Assembly (NCBI GenBank): GCA_903945175.1
Contig: CAJAUM010000008.1
Location: 1-64,000, forward strand
From: an uncultured Bacteroidales bacterium
GTDB taxonomy: Bacteria; Bacteroidota; Bacteroidia; Bacteroidales; FEN-979
DNA length: 64,000 nt
Direction of reading: 5' to 3'
Shown: positions 8,935 through 18,078 of the stretch, in pieces
How positions within the stretch are numbered: position 1 is the first letter of the stretch
Layout of the letters: every line of letters begins with the position of its first letter
Program-made: the position numbers and the translations under genes
The notes under the pieces: model-generated
What the model saw: only the letters and a program-made list of their open reading frames with translations
Told to the model about the DNA's origin: nothing
The model's database searches: none

Positions 8935-10881
8935 TCAGTGTGTTATAATACGACCAAGCCCCTCTTTGTTAATCCGAATGCTCTGCTTTTTCAGCTCGTG
9001 AAAGGTTTTCATCAAAGCATCCTGCTCCTCACGGATGGTGGCAGAGGATAATTTTTTCCGGGTTTCAGATATCATTTTATCCAACTTTCTGGCTTTGAAT
9101 GCATGAAGGGCCAACATGACATGCATATGCAGTCTGGTCTCTTCCGAAGTGACCATGATGTTGTTTTTCAACCAGTTTTCACTTAACTCATAGGGCGAAA
9201 ACACCAGGTTGACGGCCATGGTGGAAACAGCATGATTGCTGTGCGAAAGAAACCAGTTTCGGTCTGGGATTGCATCGTTTTCCACCCCTTTTACATACTC
9301 CGAAAAAATCGATTTAAAGATGACATTTTCAAACCCCATTTCATCATGTGTAATGTCATGCACAACATAATCAGCCACATTGACCGGAACATCCTCTTCC
9401 TCGCTGCTGATAAGTTTAATGCGGATAACATCCTGACCGTACAATAAAAGCAACCGGATAACATCTTTTTCCTGGTATTCGGCTGAATCGGGATCAAAGT
9501 CAATTTGAGGTTCGGCGGTTATTTGATCGGAAGGAATTTGCTCCAGCTCCTTTTCTAACCCAGGTAAGTTTTTTTTCAGTTTACCCCGAAGGATTTTATT
9601 CAATTCATTCATAAGCACCTGCTCAGGAATGGTCATCAGGCTTGAACATTCCCTGACATACAGCGAGCGTGAGATTCCATCAGGAATAAGCGCGATGGTA
9701 TTTACAATCTCCTTTATCAATGCCGCTTTTTTAATCGGGTCATTTTGGGTTTCGCCGAGCAGCAGCCGGGTTTTGAACAGAATAAAATTGACTGCATTTT
9801 CATCAATGAATGATCCCACCTCCGATGGATGATGTTGGCGGGCAAAGGAATCAGGATCTTCCCCATCGGGGAAAAGCACGATCTTCACATTCATCCCTTG
9901 TTCAACGATCATATCAATCCCGCGGAAGGAGGCCTTGATACCGGCGGGGTCGCCATCGTACAAAATAGAGATATTGGATGTATACCGCTGGATCATGCGC
10001 ACCTGGTCTTGCGTGAGTGAGGTTCCCGATGACGCTACCACATTTTCTATGCCTGCCTGATGCATGGATATCACATCGGTGTACCCTTCAACCAGAAGGC
10101 AATTATCTTTTGAAATGATGGCATTCTTGGCAAAATAGATCCCGTACAGGGTTTTGCTTTTGTTGTAGATGTCGGATTCAGGGGAATTGACATATTTCGG
10201 CCGGTTTTTGTCGCTGCCCAGGATACGTCCGCCGAAGCCAATCACCCGACCTGAGGCGCTATGAATCGGAAAAATGACCCGTGAATGGAACCGGTCGTAT
10301 AACCGGTTATCTTTTTCAAGTGACAGTCCGGTTTTAAGAAGGAAGTCTTTTTTGTATCCCTGCTGAATGGCAAATTCAGAGAAGGCATCCCATTTATCAG
10401 GACTAAATCCCAGTTGAAATTTATGTATCACCTCCTCGCGAATTCCGCGTTCCCTGAAGTAGGATAATCCAATAGCCTTCCCCTCTTCCGTTTCGGATAG
10501 TGTTAATGTAAAAAATTTTTGTGCAAAAAGATTCAGGTTGTAAAGGCTCTCTTTCTCGTTCAGTTCCAGGATTTGTTCCGGTGTCTGTTCCTCCTCTTCA
10601 ACTTCAATGTTGTATTTTCTGGCAAGGTATTTTAGTGCTTCGGGATAAGAAAAATGTTCATGTTCCATGATGAAATTGACAGAATTCCCAGCCTTACCAC
10701 ATCCAAAACACTTGTATATCCCTTTTGCCGGAGAAACTGTAAAAGAGGGTGTTTTCTCATTGTGGAAGGGACATAATCCGATCTGGTTCACTCCACGACG
10801 GCGAAGGGTGACAAAATCACCGATCACCTCCTCAATTCGGGCCGTGGAGATGATATTGTCAATAGTATCGTGATTAATCAT
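8935..10881 (-). CDS. dnaG: DNA primase
   Basis: Synthesises RNA primers for DNA replication. The CHC2 zinc-binding domain has Cys37, His40, Cys58 and Cys61 (LCPFHNEKTPSFTVSP, then YKCFGCGKAGN). The catalytic core follows, with FGGRILG, then the TOPRIM motifs VEGYTDVISMHQAG and LYDGDPAGIKAS. A C-terminal region of about 200 residues should hold the DnaB-interacting helicase-binding domain. At 648 residues it is normal for the family. Its first 8 bases overlap the end of the upstream GNAT gene. It is the last gene of a four-gene minus-strand unit and is not in the rpsU-dnaG-rpoD order of proteobacteria. Confidence 0.97.
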   Translation of the reverse strand: MINHDTIDNIISTARIEEVIGDFVTLRRRGVNQIGLCPFHNEKTPSFTVSPAKGIYKCFGCGKAGNSVNFIMEHEHFSYPEALKYLARKYNIEVEEEEQTPEQILELNEKESLYNLNLFAQKFFTLTLSETEEGKAIGLSYFRERGIREEVIHKFQLGFSPDKWDAFSEFAIQQGYKKDFLLKTGLSLEKDNRLYDRFHSRVIFPIHSASGRVIGFGGRILGSDKNRPKYVNSPESDIYNKSKTLYGIYFAKNAIISKDNCLLVEGYTDVISMHQAGIENVVASSGTSLTQDQVRMIQRYTSNISILYDGDPAGIKASFRGIDMIVEQGMNVKIVLFPDGEDPDSFARQHHPSEVGSFIDENAVNFILFKTRLLLGETQNDPIKKAALIKEIVNTIALIPDGISRSLYVRECSSLMTIPEQVLMNELNKILRGKLKKNLPGLEKELEQIPSDQITAEPQIDFDPDSAEYQEKDVIRLLLLYGQDVIRIKLISSEEEDVPVNVADYVVHDITHDEMGFENVIFKSIFSEYVKGVENDAIPDRNWFLSHSNHAVSTMAVNLVFSPYELSENWLKNNIMVTSEETRLHMHVMLALHAFKARKLDKMISETRKKLSSATIREEQDALMKTFHELKKQSIRINKEGLGRIITH

Positions 10882-11299
10882 GATATTTCATCAAAAAATG
10901 TTCAATACCCGCCTCGGTGAATTGTTCTCCAAATTTAATAAAACCATTCCGTTCATAAAACGTAACTGCTTTTAACTGTGCATGCAGATATATTCTTTTT
11001 TCCATGGGAGCAACATCTTTTAATATCTCTTTCAGTATGACTTCGCCGAATCCCCGGTTACGAAATTGTGGAAGGACGGCGAACCGTTCCAGCTTGACTC
11101 CCATTTCAGTTTCCCGCCACCGGGCCGCAGCAATGGGTTTTTCACCAAGAAACAGCAGATAATGGGATGACTCTTCTTCATGCTCGTATTCAAGTTCCGG
11201 ATCGACATGCTGTTCTTCAACAAAAACCACTCTTCTTATAGCAAGAGCCCAGTCTGAAAACTCTTTGTTCTGGAATGTAAATCTCTTTACTGTTAACAC
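10874..11299 (-). CDS. GNAT family N-acetyltransferase
   Basis: A 141-residue single-domain GNAT acetyltransferase. The acetyl-CoA binding motif is QFRNRGFGEVIL (R-x-x-G-x-G, residues 98-109), preceded by the strand VKLERFAVLP. The end, LHAQLKAVTFYERNGF, is the usual GNAT motif B. The N-terminal part (RRVVFVEEQHV and EESSHYLLF) resembles the ElaA/YjcF group. The start is a GTG at 11299. It lies 10 bases after the PHP gene and its end overlaps the dnaG start, so it is co-transcribed with both. The substrate cannot be told from sequence. Confidence 0.85.
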   Translation of the reverse strand: MLTVKRFTFQNKEFSDWALAIRRVVFVEEQHVDPELEYEHEEESSHYLLFLGEKPIAAARWRETEMGVKLERFAVLPQFRNRGFGEVILKEILKDVAPMEKRIYLHAQLKAVTFYERNGFIKFGEQFTEAGIEHFLMKYHD

Positions 11300-11309
11300 G
11301 AATCCGGAT

Positions 11310-12155
11310 TTAACTTCTCAAAGATAACGTTTCCCAGCCATCCGGAGTCAGGTTCATTACCTCCCTGAATCCGATTTCAAAAAGTATGTCTGCAGTTTCA
11401 CTGAAAAGCAGAGAAATCTCCCGGGGTTTATGAGCGTCGGAACTGATAATGACAGGGATATTCATTTCATGGATTTTTTTCAACACGGACGGACCAGGAA
11501 AAAGAGAATCGGATCGTTTTTTATAAAGTCCGCGTGTGTTTACTTCAATAATAGTTCCAGTTTGTCGCACCAGATCAAGTGTTTCACTAACCAGTCCGGA
11601 ATACCACGGTTCTGATTCCGAAAAAAATCTTCCGTTGTTGTGCATTTTAATCTTATCCAGATGGCCAATGACATCCATACGGCTGGTAGTGAGCATCTCA
11701 TTAATCTGCCGATAATAAGCGGTGACTCCTTTTCGGATATCACCGCCAAACAAGGTATTCAAACCATCGTCGTAGGTAGCAGGATCTGGGCCGTCGATAA
11801 ACCAGAGGTCATGCGAAGAGCCATTCCGGACCAGGTGAACAGACCCGATCAGGTAATCGAGGGGAAGAGTCGTTTGGAAATAGGAAAATGGATGTCCTGT
11901 TCCCGGGATAAAGTCGGCCTCCATTCCCAGAAAAAGGTGTATTTCGTCCTTAAAATGCTGTTTCAAACGGCCTATTTCCTGGCAATACGCATTTAAATCC
12001 GATTCACGCAATGCAAACGTATTGTCAAAAGGCAGAGGAGAATGATCGGAGAAACCCAGAGTCAAAAATCCCTGTCTGATGGCTTCAAGAACATATGCCA
12101 CTGGATCATCTGAGCCGTCGCTGAAACTGGTATGGGTATGAAGGTTGGCTAGCAT
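11310..12155 (-). CDS. PHP-domain phosphoesterase, histidinol-phosphatase-like
   Basis: A 281-residue PHP (polymerase and histidinol phosphatase) protein. Metal-binding motifs are LHTHTSFSDGSDD (His6, His8), SDHSPLP (His38), GMEADFIPG, a GSVH, GHLDKIK and SSDAHKP. This motif order matches the HisK/HisJ-type histidinol-phosphate phosphatases, which remove phosphate from L-histidinol phosphate in histidine synthesis. No other his gene is nearby, so the substrate is less certain than the fold; a related sugar or nucleotide phosphate is possible. Second gene of the minus-strand unit that ends in dnaG, 9 bases after the U32 gene. Confidence 0.82.
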   Translation of the reverse strand: MLANLHTHTSFSDGSDDPVAYVLEAIRQGFLTLGFSDHSPLPFDNTFALRESDLNAYCQEIGRLKQHFKDEIHLFLGMEADFIPGTGHPFSYFQTTLPLDYLIGSVHLVRNGSSHDLWFIDGPDPATYDDGLNTLFGGDIRKGVTAYYRQINEMLTTSRMDVIGHLDKIKMHNNGRFFSESEPWYSGLVSETLDLVRQTGTIIEVNTRGLYKKRSDSLFPGPSVLKKIHEMNIPVIISSDAHKPREISLLFSETADILFEIGFREVMNLTPDGWETLSLRS

Positions 12156-12164
12156 ATCGCGATC

Positions 12165-13400
12165 TCAGGGGTTGGGCACGATTTTATAAACTTTATCGGC
12201 CCTGCGAAGGAAGAGATCAACAGAAATGCTGCAGTGTTCACCCTTTGTCGTTTTTTCAACCGGTTTCAAATCAACACGAATTTCAGGAACAGCCATATCA
12301 ATCACTCCGGTAGTAGGGCCCTGGATATAGATCCGGTCTCCGGTTTGGAGGTTGCCAGATTCCATTTTAATTTCGGCAATCTTAAGTTTTGTGAAATAGT
12401 TTGTAATCCTGCCGACATACTCCTTATATTCTGTTGCAACCGATCCATGTTGTTCTGCCCATTCTCCCATTTTCCTGCCAAGGTAATATCCTTCCCAAAA
12501 ACCACGATTATAGACAGTTCTAAGGCGGACAATCCATTGATTTACCTTTTCCTGGCTAAAGGAGCGGGTCGCAATGGCATCAACAGCTTCACGGTAACAA
12601 CCGACCACGGTTTTGACATACTCGGGACTTCGTCCGCGGCCTTCGATTTTGAGCACAGAAACACCAGCCCCTGCAATTTTGTCAAGGAATCCGATGGTGC
12701 AAAGATCTTTAGGTGACATAATGTATTCATTGTCAATTTCCAGCTCAATCCCTGTATCCGTATCCGTAACCTGGTAAGGTCTCCGGCAAAGCTGATAACA
12801 GGCTCCCCGGTTGGCTGAAGCATTGTAATGATCAAGACTCAGATAGCATTTTCCTGAGACCGCCATACATAACGCCCCATGGGCAAAAACCTCGATCTGG
12901 ACCAGGGTTCCCGAAGGCCCAGTGATTTTCTCCCGTTTAATGGCATGCGTTATGGCAGCAACCTGGTTGAGATTTAATTCCCTGGCCATAACCATCACAT
13001 CGGATACCTGCGACCAGTATTTCACTGCCTCAAGATTGGTAATGTTAGTCTGTGTAGACATGTGAACCGGCATTCCAATTGATTTCGCAAACTGTATTAC
13101 CGCATGGTCGGAAGCAATGATGGCCGTGACTCCGTTTTTTTTAGCCGAATTAATTGTGCGCTTCATCTCCTTCACCTCCTGGTCAAAGATGACCGTATTC
13201 ATTGTGAGGTATGTGTTTATTTTGTGTTTGCGGCAGATACGTGTTATTTTGACCAAATCACGAAGGGTAAAATTGATGGAGGATCGGGCTCGCATATTGA
13301 GAACGCCCACCCCAAAATATACAGAATCGGCCCCCGCCTCAATGGCAGCCATCAGCGATTCCCATGAACCAACAGGAGCGGTTATTTCAATCTTTTGCAC
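12165..13400 (-). CDS. U32 family protein, TrhP/YegQ-like tRNA hydroxylation factor
   Basis: A 411-residue U32 protein. The family signature is EVFAHGALCMAVSGKCYLSL, followed by RGACYQLCRRPY, giving four cysteines at residues 178, 185, 201 and 205. The LKIEGRGRSPEYVKTVV block fits the YegQ/TrhP branch, which takes part in prephenate-dependent 5-hydroxyuridine formation at tRNA position 34. A collagenase-type peptidase role was an older assignment of the family. I take the GTG at 13400 as start (MQKIEITAPVGSWESLM). A TTG 18 bases further upstream overlaps a -7 promoter element, so it cannot be in the transcript. First gene of the unit U32, PHP, GNAT, dnaG. Confidence 0.82.
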   Translation of the reverse strand: MQKIEITAPVGSWESLMAAIEAGADSVYFGVGVLNMRARSSINFTLRDLVKITRICRKHKINTYLTMNTVIFDQEVKEMKRTINSAKKNGVTAIIASDHAVIQFAKSIGMPVHMSTQTNITNLEAVKYWSQVSDVMVMARELNLNQVAAITHAIKREKITGPSGTLVQIEVFAHGALCMAVSGKCYLSLDHYNASANRGACYQLCRRPYQVTDTDTGIELEIDNEYIMSPKDLCTIGFLDKIAGAGVSVLKIEGRGRSPEYVKTVVGCYREAVDAIATRSFSQEKVNQWIVRLRTVYNRGFWEGYYLGRKMGEWAEQHGSVATEYKEYVGRITNYFTKLKIAEIKMESGNLQTGDRIYIQGPTTGVIDMAVPEIRVDLKPVEKTTKGEHCSISVDLFLRRADKVYKIVPNP

Positions 13401-13415
13401 AAAGTGAAATTTGTA

Positions 13416-13423
13416 CAAAGGTA
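13416..13423 (-). promoter_or_regulatory. -7 promoter element for the U32-PHP-GNAT-dnaG unit
   Basis: The minus strand reads TACCTTTG, an exact TAnnTTTG match, 15 bases upstream of the GTG at 13400. It would give a very short leader. No good -33 TTTG is seen at the expected distance. Its position decides the start of the U32 gene, because the upstream in-frame TTG at 13418 lies inside the element. Confidence 0.5.
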
Positions 13424-13468
13424 AGAAATGTTTGGGGAATGGGGAGGGCAGACGGGCAAACAGGCTTT

Positions 13469-14059
13469 TCAGGAAGAGAGCCAGTTTTTTAACATTGTAA
13501 TTCCCGTTGGAGTCATGATTGACTCAGGATGGAACTGAACGCCACAGATTGGAAGTGTTTTGTGTGACAGTGCCATAATTGTACCATTCGTGGTGATAGC
13601 GAGGTTTTCAAAGCAATCAGGAAGGGTTTCCGGGTCAACGGCCCAGGAATGATAGAGACCAACTTCACAAGCATCAGGAATTCCCCTGAAAAGAGTATGG
13701 TTCGGCAGGAGGATCTTTATTTTACGAGGTTGGCCATGAACAACGGACGGCAGGTTAAAAAGGTTTCCACCGAAATGGATGGCAATGGCTTGCATGCCCA
13801 GGCAAACACCAAATACAGGAATTTTTTTACGGTAATCCCGGTGCAGGCTTTCCACGGTTTTCAAAATATCGAACATGGCCGGATGTTCAAAGGGCAACCC
13901 GGGGCCTGGTGAAAATATGATTTGATCATATAGATATAGTTCACTGGTATTCAGTTGTTCCGGTGTGAGGATATTAACGTTATCTTTGCCTGCTTTGCGC
14001 AATAATTCGACAAGGTTCCAGGTGAAGGAGTCGTGATTATCGAGAAGCAGAAGAGGCAT
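13469..14059 (-). CDS. pabA: Aminodeoxychorismate synthase glutamine amidotransferase subunit (PabA)
   Basis: Class I glutamine amidotransferase of 196 residues. It releases ammonia from glutamine for the chorismate-using partner PabB. Motifs are DNHDSFTWNLVELL at the N-terminus, the oxyanion strand SPGPGLP, the nucleophile Cys86 in GVCLGMQA, and the His177/Glu179 pair in GVQFHPES. PabA and TrpG are hard to tell apart and one protein can serve both. The divergent pabB and pabC genes point to p-aminobenzoate and folate synthesis. It reads away from pabB, with only 39 bases between the two start codons. Confidence 0.9.
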   Translation of the reverse strand: MPLLLLDNHDSFTWNLVELLRKAGKDNVNILTPEQLNTSELYLYDQIIFSPGPGLPFEHPAMFDILKTVESLHRDYRKKIPVFGVCLGMQAIAIHFGGNLFNLPSVVHGQPRKIKILLPNHTLFRGIPDACEVGLYHSWAVDPETLPDCFENLAITTNGTIMALSHKTLPICGVQFHPESIMTPTGITMLKNWLSS

Positions 14060-14098
14060 ACTATTTACGATTTACGATTTTTGCGTTACCGAATACCC

Positions 14099-15091
14099 AT
14101 GAAAGCAGATAAATCAATTTTTATTTCCCGCACTGAAATTATTGATAAAATTAATCATTTTTCGGGTCAGAATGAACCTTTTTTATTTGCCATTGATTTC
14201 TCCGGTGAAAATGGATTTGTATTATCTATCAGAGAGGCTGATAATAAAGGAATACGATACGAAATCACAGGACAGAAAAGCACACCTAAAACTGTTTCAT
14301 TAAAGCCGCTAAAATTTGAAATTTTTCCGATCAGCATAGAAACATATAAAATTGCCTTTGACAAGGTGGCGTTTCATCTCAAAAGAGGAGACACTTACCT
14401 TCTCAACCTTACTTTTCCAACTTCATTACACTGCAATCTTTCCCTTTCCGAAATTTTTGATATCAGCAATGCTCCCTACAAGCTATTGGTTCCCGAATCC
14501 TTTGTGGTTTTTTCACCAGAAATTTTTGTTCGGATCAAGGATTCCATGATAATCTCCTGCCCGATGAAAGGAACCATTGATGCAGGAATACCCGACGCAG
14601 AACACAAATTACTGGCTGACGAAAAGGAATTTTTTGAACACAACACCATTGTCGATCTAATCCGCAATGATCTCTCCATGGTCTCCAAAAATGTAATGGT
14701 TTCGAGATCCCGGTACATTGATCACATTCATTCAAACCGTGGAGATCTCCTGCAAATGAGTTCAGAGATTTGTGGAATGCTGCCGGATGGATATTTATCA
14801 AGGCTGGGAGAAATCTTGTATACCTTACTTCCCGCGGGTTCAGTCACAGGTGCTCCGAAAGAACAGACGGTAAAAATTATTCATCAAGCTGAGCCACATG
14901 ATCGTGGATTTTATACAGGAATTTTTGGTTATTTTGACGGGCAATCGCTGGACACGGCCGTTTCTATCCGTTTTATAGAACAGATAGACCACGGTTTGAT
15001 ATTTAGGAGTGGCGGGGGAATTACCGCATTGAGCAACCCTCAAAGTGAATATGATGAAATGTTGAAAAAGGTGTATGTCCCTGTTATTTGA
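14099..15091 (+). CDS. pabB: Aminodeoxychorismate synthase component I
   Basis: Aminates chorismate to 4-amino-4-deoxychorismate with ammonia from PabA. The 330-residue chorismate-binding domain has CPMKGTID, where Lys157 marks PabB (TrpE has Ala at this point). It also has EHNTIVDLIRNDL and GSVTGAPKEQTVKII, then GFYTGIFGYFDG. I chose the ATG at 14099 (MKADKSIF); a more upstream in-frame ATG at 14033 would lie inside pabA and add an unrelated 22-residue leader. It is shorter than E. coli PabB because the N-terminal beta domain is reduced, as in many Bacteroidota. pabC overlaps its end by 17 bases. Confidence 0.92.
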   Translation: MKADKSIFISRTEIIDKINHFSGQNEPFLFAIDFSGENGFVLSIREADNKGIRYEITGQKSTPKTVSLKPLKFEIFPISIETYKIAFDKVAFHLKRGDTYLLNLTFPTSLHCNLSLSEIFDISNAPYKLLVPESFVVFSPEIFVRIKDSMIISCPMKGTIDAGIPDAEHKLLADEKEFFEHNTIVDLIRNDLSMVSKNVMVSRSRYIDHIHSNRGDLLQMSSEICGMLPDGYLSRLGEILYTLLPAGSVTGAPKEQTVKIIHQAEPHDRGFYTGIFGYFDGQSLDTAVSIRFIEQIDHGLIFRSGGGITALSNPQSEYDEMLKKVYVPVI

Positions 15092-15671
15092 AACGATTTG
15101 TGTGAAAAATGGCATACCACAGCAAATGCAGTGGCATGAGCGTCGAATGAATCTGTCGCGGCAGGAAATCTGGCAGATCTGTGAACCCATCGTTCTAAAA
15201 TCTGTGTTGGTCGTTCCCGATTTATATTCAACAGATACTGTAAGGTGCAATATTCAATATGGTCCGGAGATTGAACAGATCAGCTTTAATAAATACGAAA
15301 AGCGCATCATTTGTTCTCTGAGGCTGGTTAATGTGACAGGAATTGATTACCATCTCAAATACACCGACCGGTCATTGCTGGAATCGTTATTTAAACTTCG
15401 AGGAAGCTGCGATGAAGTTCTCATCGTCAAAGACGGGTTCCTCACCGATACCTCCATGTCGAACCTTATGTTTTTCGATGGCAAATCCTGGTTTACTCCG
15501 GCCACCCCTCTATTGAGAGGGACATGCAGGGACAGACTCGTAGCAGAAGGTTGGCTTTTCGAAAAGGATATCAGAGTTGAAGAGCTTATAGCATTCACCG
15601 GCTGCAAGATCATCAATGCAATGCGCGATCCGGACGAAGAGAGGCTGATTCCGGTTTCGGAAATAAGTTAA
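15075..15671 (+). CDS. pabC: Aminodeoxychorismate lyase, PLP class IV
   Basis: Eliminates pyruvate from aminodeoxychorismate to give p-aminobenzoate. This is a 198-residue fold type IV PLP protein. Lys95 in DYHLKYTDRSLL is the likely Schiff-base lysine. The cofactor-binding block is VLIVKDGFLTDTSMSNLMFF, followed by TPATPLLRGTCRDRL. The usual 'TEts.sN' Glu is replaced by Asp (TDTSMSN). It is shorter than E. coli PabC (about 270 residues), as is common in this phylum. It overlaps pabB by 17 bases, so the two are coupled. Branched-chain aminotransferase-like activity is the main alternative, but the context favours PabC. Confidence 0.85.
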   Translation: MSLLFETICVKNGIPQQMQWHERRMNLSRQEIWQICEPIVLKSVLVVPDLYSTDTVRCNIQYGPEIEQISFNKYEKRIICSLRLVNVTGIDYHLKYTDRSLLESLFKLRGSCDEVLIVKDGFLTDTSMSNLMFFDGKSWFTPATPLLRGTCRDRLVAEGWLFEKDIRVEELIAFTGCKIINAMRDPDEERLIPVSEIS

Positions 15672-15678
15672 AATCTGT

Positions 15679-15686
15679 TATTTTTG
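15679..15686 (+). promoter_or_regulatory. -7 promoter element for the small lipoprotein
   Basis: TATTTTTG matches TAnnTTTG, 15 bases upstream of the lipoprotein ATG at 15702. About 20 bases upstream is TTTC, one mismatch from the -33 TTTG. This suggests the lipoprotein is expressed separately from pabBC. Confidence 0.45.
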
Positions 15687-15701
15687 CAAAAAGTCCGATT
15701 T

Positions 15702-16079
15702 ATGAAATTCAACGTCATTTTATTTTCGATCCTTATTACCGGAATCATTGGGATTTCCGGATGTGGTAGTGAAAACAAAGAATTGAAAAAAGAGGCAAAG
15801 GGGATTGCCGATGTCATGTGCAGGAGCATGGAAGCCATGAAAAATCTTCGTGCCGCTGACCCTGCCGACTCAATTATGATTCATAAACTTCAGCAGGATT
15901 ATGAGCGTGTTGAATCGGAAATGACCATCCTTTACGAGGACTTCAGAACAAAATACGGAGAAAAGACAACGTCCAAGGAATTTTCCGAAAAATTTCGCAA
16001 GTACCTGAATGAAGCCATGCTGGATTGTAAAAGTCTTTCAAAAGAAGACCGAGCCTCTTTTGAAAAAGGGATGAACTAG
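15702..16079 (+). CDS. Small predicted lipoprotein of unknown function
   Basis: A 125-residue protein starting MKFNVILFSILITGIIGISGC. The ISGC at the end of the hydrophobic stretch is a lipobox, so the mature protein would start at Cys21 and be anchored in a membrane. The rest is charged and helical (EKKEAKG-like start, then ERVESEMTILYEDF and EKFRKYLNEAMLDC). I do not recognise a family. An in-frame start 18 bases upstream would overlap the -7 element, so the ATG at 15702 is preferred. Only 3 bases separate its stop from the convergent aspS stop. Confidence 0.75.
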   Translation: MKFNVILFSILITGIIGISGCGSENKELKKEAKGIADVMCRSMEAMKNLRAADPADSIMIHKLQQDYERVESEMTILYEDFRTKYGEKTTSKEFSEKFRKYLNEAMLDCKSLSKEDRASFEKGMN

Positions 16080-16082
16080 TGC

Positions 16083-17828
16083 TTACTTCACGAGCCTGAT
16101 CTGCAATTCTTTCAATTGCTCTTCCTTAATAATGGAGGGTGAATCAATCATCACATCTCGTCCTGAATTATTTTTCGGGAAGGCGATATAATCACGGATT
16201 GAATCGCCACCGCCAAAAATAGTGGACCACCTGTCGAACCCGAAAGCAATTCCGCCATGAGGTGGGGCGCCGTATTCAAATGCATTCATTAAAAAACCAA
16301 ACTGTTCATTGGCCTCTTCATCGGAAAAGCCCAAAACGGTAAACATCTTTTTTTGAAGCTCCTTATTGTGAATCCGAATAGATCCTCCGCCGATTTCAGT
16401 TCCATTGATAACCAGGTCGTAGGCATTGGCATGAACAGCCCCTGCATCGGTGTCAAGCAACTGAATATCTTCCGGCTTTGGCGAGGTGAACGGATGATGC
16501 TTTGCATAGAAGCGTCGGGTTTCCTCATCCCATTCAAGCAGTGGAAAATCAACTACCCAAAGAGGTTTAAAATCGCCTGGCTGCAAAAGATTCATCCGCT
16601 TACCCATTTCAAGACGAAGTGTTCCCATTGCAGACCGGGTTTTTTCTTCTTTTCCCGCGAGGATAAGGATCAAATCGCCCGGCCTGGCAGTGAATTCTGT
16701 TACGACGGCTGCGAGATCTTCCGGGGTGTAAAATTTATCTACAGAAGATTTGATAACACCATCTAACCCATATCGGATATAAACCAATCCGGAGGCACCA
16801 ACCTGCGGTCGTTTTACGAATTCGGTCAGTTCATCAACCTGTTTGCGGGAATATTCGCTGCATCCGGTTGCGTTGATGCCAACGATCAGTTCAGCATCGT
16901 CAAACACCTTGAAATTTTTTCCTTTCACCAGATCATTCAACTCCTTAAAGGTCATTCCGAATCGTAAATCAGGCTTGTCAGATCCATAAAGCTTCATAGC
17001 CTGGTCATAGGAGATCCTAGGAAAGTCGGCCACATCAATATTCAGCACCGATTTGAAAAGATGTTTCGCCAGGCCTTCAAACGTGTTGAGGATATCTTCC
17101 TGGGTAACGAAAGCCATCTCGCAGTCGATCTGGGTAAATTCAGGCTGGCGGTCGGCCCGAAGATCTTCGTCACGGAAACAACGAACGATCTGGAAATATC
17201 TGTCATACCCGGCCACCATCAGCAATTGTTTGAAGGTCTGGGGCGATTGGGGCAGGGCATAAAACTGTCCGGCGTTCATGCGTGAAGGAACTACGAAATC
17301 ACGGGCACCCTCAGGGGTCGATTTGATCAAATAAGGTGTTTCAATCTCAAGAAATTGCTTGCTGTTCAGATAATTCCGGGTTTCAATGCCCATCTTATGC
17401 CGCAACTCAAGATTTTTCCTGTTTACATTTCGCCGCAAATCAAGGTAGCGGTATTTCATGCGCAATTCTTCACCGCCATCGGTGTGGTCTTCGATGGTGA
17501 AGGGTGGTGTTTTTGATACATTCAGTACAGATAAACCCTCTACCAGGATTTCAACGTCCCCCGTATTCATTTTAGGGTTTTTGTTGCTTCGTTCGGCAAC
17601 TTTGCCCTTGACAGAGATCACAAATTCACGACCTAGTTTCCGGGCTTCCATACACAGCGCACTGTTCACTTCAAGGTTGAAAACCAGCTGGGTGATTCCG
17701 TAACGATCGCGCAAGTCGATGAAGGTGAGGCCACCCATATCGCGTGCGCGCTGGAGCCAGCCTGATAATGTTACTTCAAGGCCTACGTGAGCCATGTTCA
17801 GTTCGCCACAGGTATGAGTTCGGAGCAT
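16083..17828 (-). CDS. aspS: Aspartyl-tRNA synthetase, bacterial type
   Basis: Charges tRNA(Asp) with aspartate. From the ATG at 17828 it reads [16 protein letters not shown] and has the expected 581-residue length. The anticodon-binding OB fold comes first ([23 protein letters not shown]). Class II catalytic motifs follow ([27 protein letters not shown]), then the bacterial GAD insertion, and motif 3 in GIAFGFDRW near the end. An in-frame ATG 84 bases further upstream was rejected because it adds an unconserved leader and runs across a good promoter. Whether it is discriminating or also makes Asp-tRNA(Asn) cannot be told here; no gatCAB genes are in the window. Confidence 0.96.
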   Translation of the reverse strand: MLRTHTCGELNMAHVGLEVTLSGWLQRARDMGGLTFIDLRDRYGITQLVFNLEVNSALCMEARKLGREFVISVKGKVAERSNKNPKMNTGDVEILVEGLSVLNVSKTPPFTIEDHTDGGEELRMKYRYLDLRRNVNRKNLELRHKMGIETRNYLNSKQFLEIETPYLIKSTPEGARDFVVPSRMNAGQFYALPQSPQTFKQLLMVAGYDRYFQIVRCFRDEDLRADRQPEFTQIDCEMAFVTQEDILNTFEGLAKHLFKSVLNIDVADFPRISYDQAMKLYGSDKPDLRFGMTFKELNDLVKGKNFKVFDDAELIVGINATGCSEYSRKQVDELTEFVKRPQVGASGLVYIRYGLDGVIKSSVDKFYTPEDLAAVVTEFTARPGDLILILAGKEEKTRSAMGTLRLEMGKRMNLLQPGDFKPLWVVDFPLLEWDEETRRFYAKHHPFTSPKPEDIQLLDTDAGAVHANAYDLVINGTEIGGGSIRIHNKELQKKMFTVLGFSDEEANEQFGFLMNAFEYGAPPHGGIAFGFDRWSTIFGGGDSIRDYIAFPKNNSGRDVMIDSPSIIKEEQLKELQIRLVK

Positions 17829-17849
17829 ATTTTTTTGATTATCGGAGGA

Positions 17850-17881
17850 CAAAGGTAGCAAGAATGTAGGATTTTTTGCAA
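17850..17881 (-). promoter_or_regulatory. Promoter of aspS (-33 TTG and -7 TACCTTTG)
   Basis: On the minus strand TTG (17879-17881) is followed after 21 bases by TACCTTTG (17850-17857), fitting the Bacteroidota -33/-7 consensus. The -7 element ends 21 bases before the aspS ATG at 17828. Confidence 0.55.
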
Positions 17882-17990
17882 TTGTGGCTGAAGCACGACA
17901 CCGATTTTGCATATTTTACTACAAAACCTCATGCTTCTTTCAAAATTTGGATTTTCTATCAGAAAGAGAAGGCCGTGAGGGGTTATTCAG

Positions 17991-18022
17991 TTTGGATTCT
18001 TCTTATTTCGGAAGTAATTTTA
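17991..18022 (+). promoter_or_regulatory. Candidate promoter of the biosynthetic operon (18079-27605)
   Basis: TTTG at 17991-17994, a 20-base spacer, then TAATTTTA at 18015-18022. This fits TTTG-N19-21-TAnnTTTG with one mismatch in the last base. It lies 56 bases upstream of the first ATG of the operon, and no other comparable site is seen between aspS and that ATG. Confidence 0.5.
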
Positions 18023-18078
18023 CGGTGAAAAAATGCATAACCACAAACACAAAAATCAGATTTCTAAACCGAATTAAG

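Noticed and set aside
11640-11996. 118-codon plus-strand open frame opposite the PHP gene
   Set aside because: It has no motif or signal and mirrors a gene with clear catalytic residues on the other strand.
12234-12716. 160-codon plus-strand open frame opposite the U32 gene
   Set aside because: It lies entirely within a strongly supported gene on the minus strand and its composition looks like antisense codons.
17884-18078. N-terminal extension of the operon lipoprotein to an ATG at 17884
   Set aside because: It would overlap aspS upstream sequence and the likely promoter at 17991-18022, and puts 65 residues before the signal peptide.
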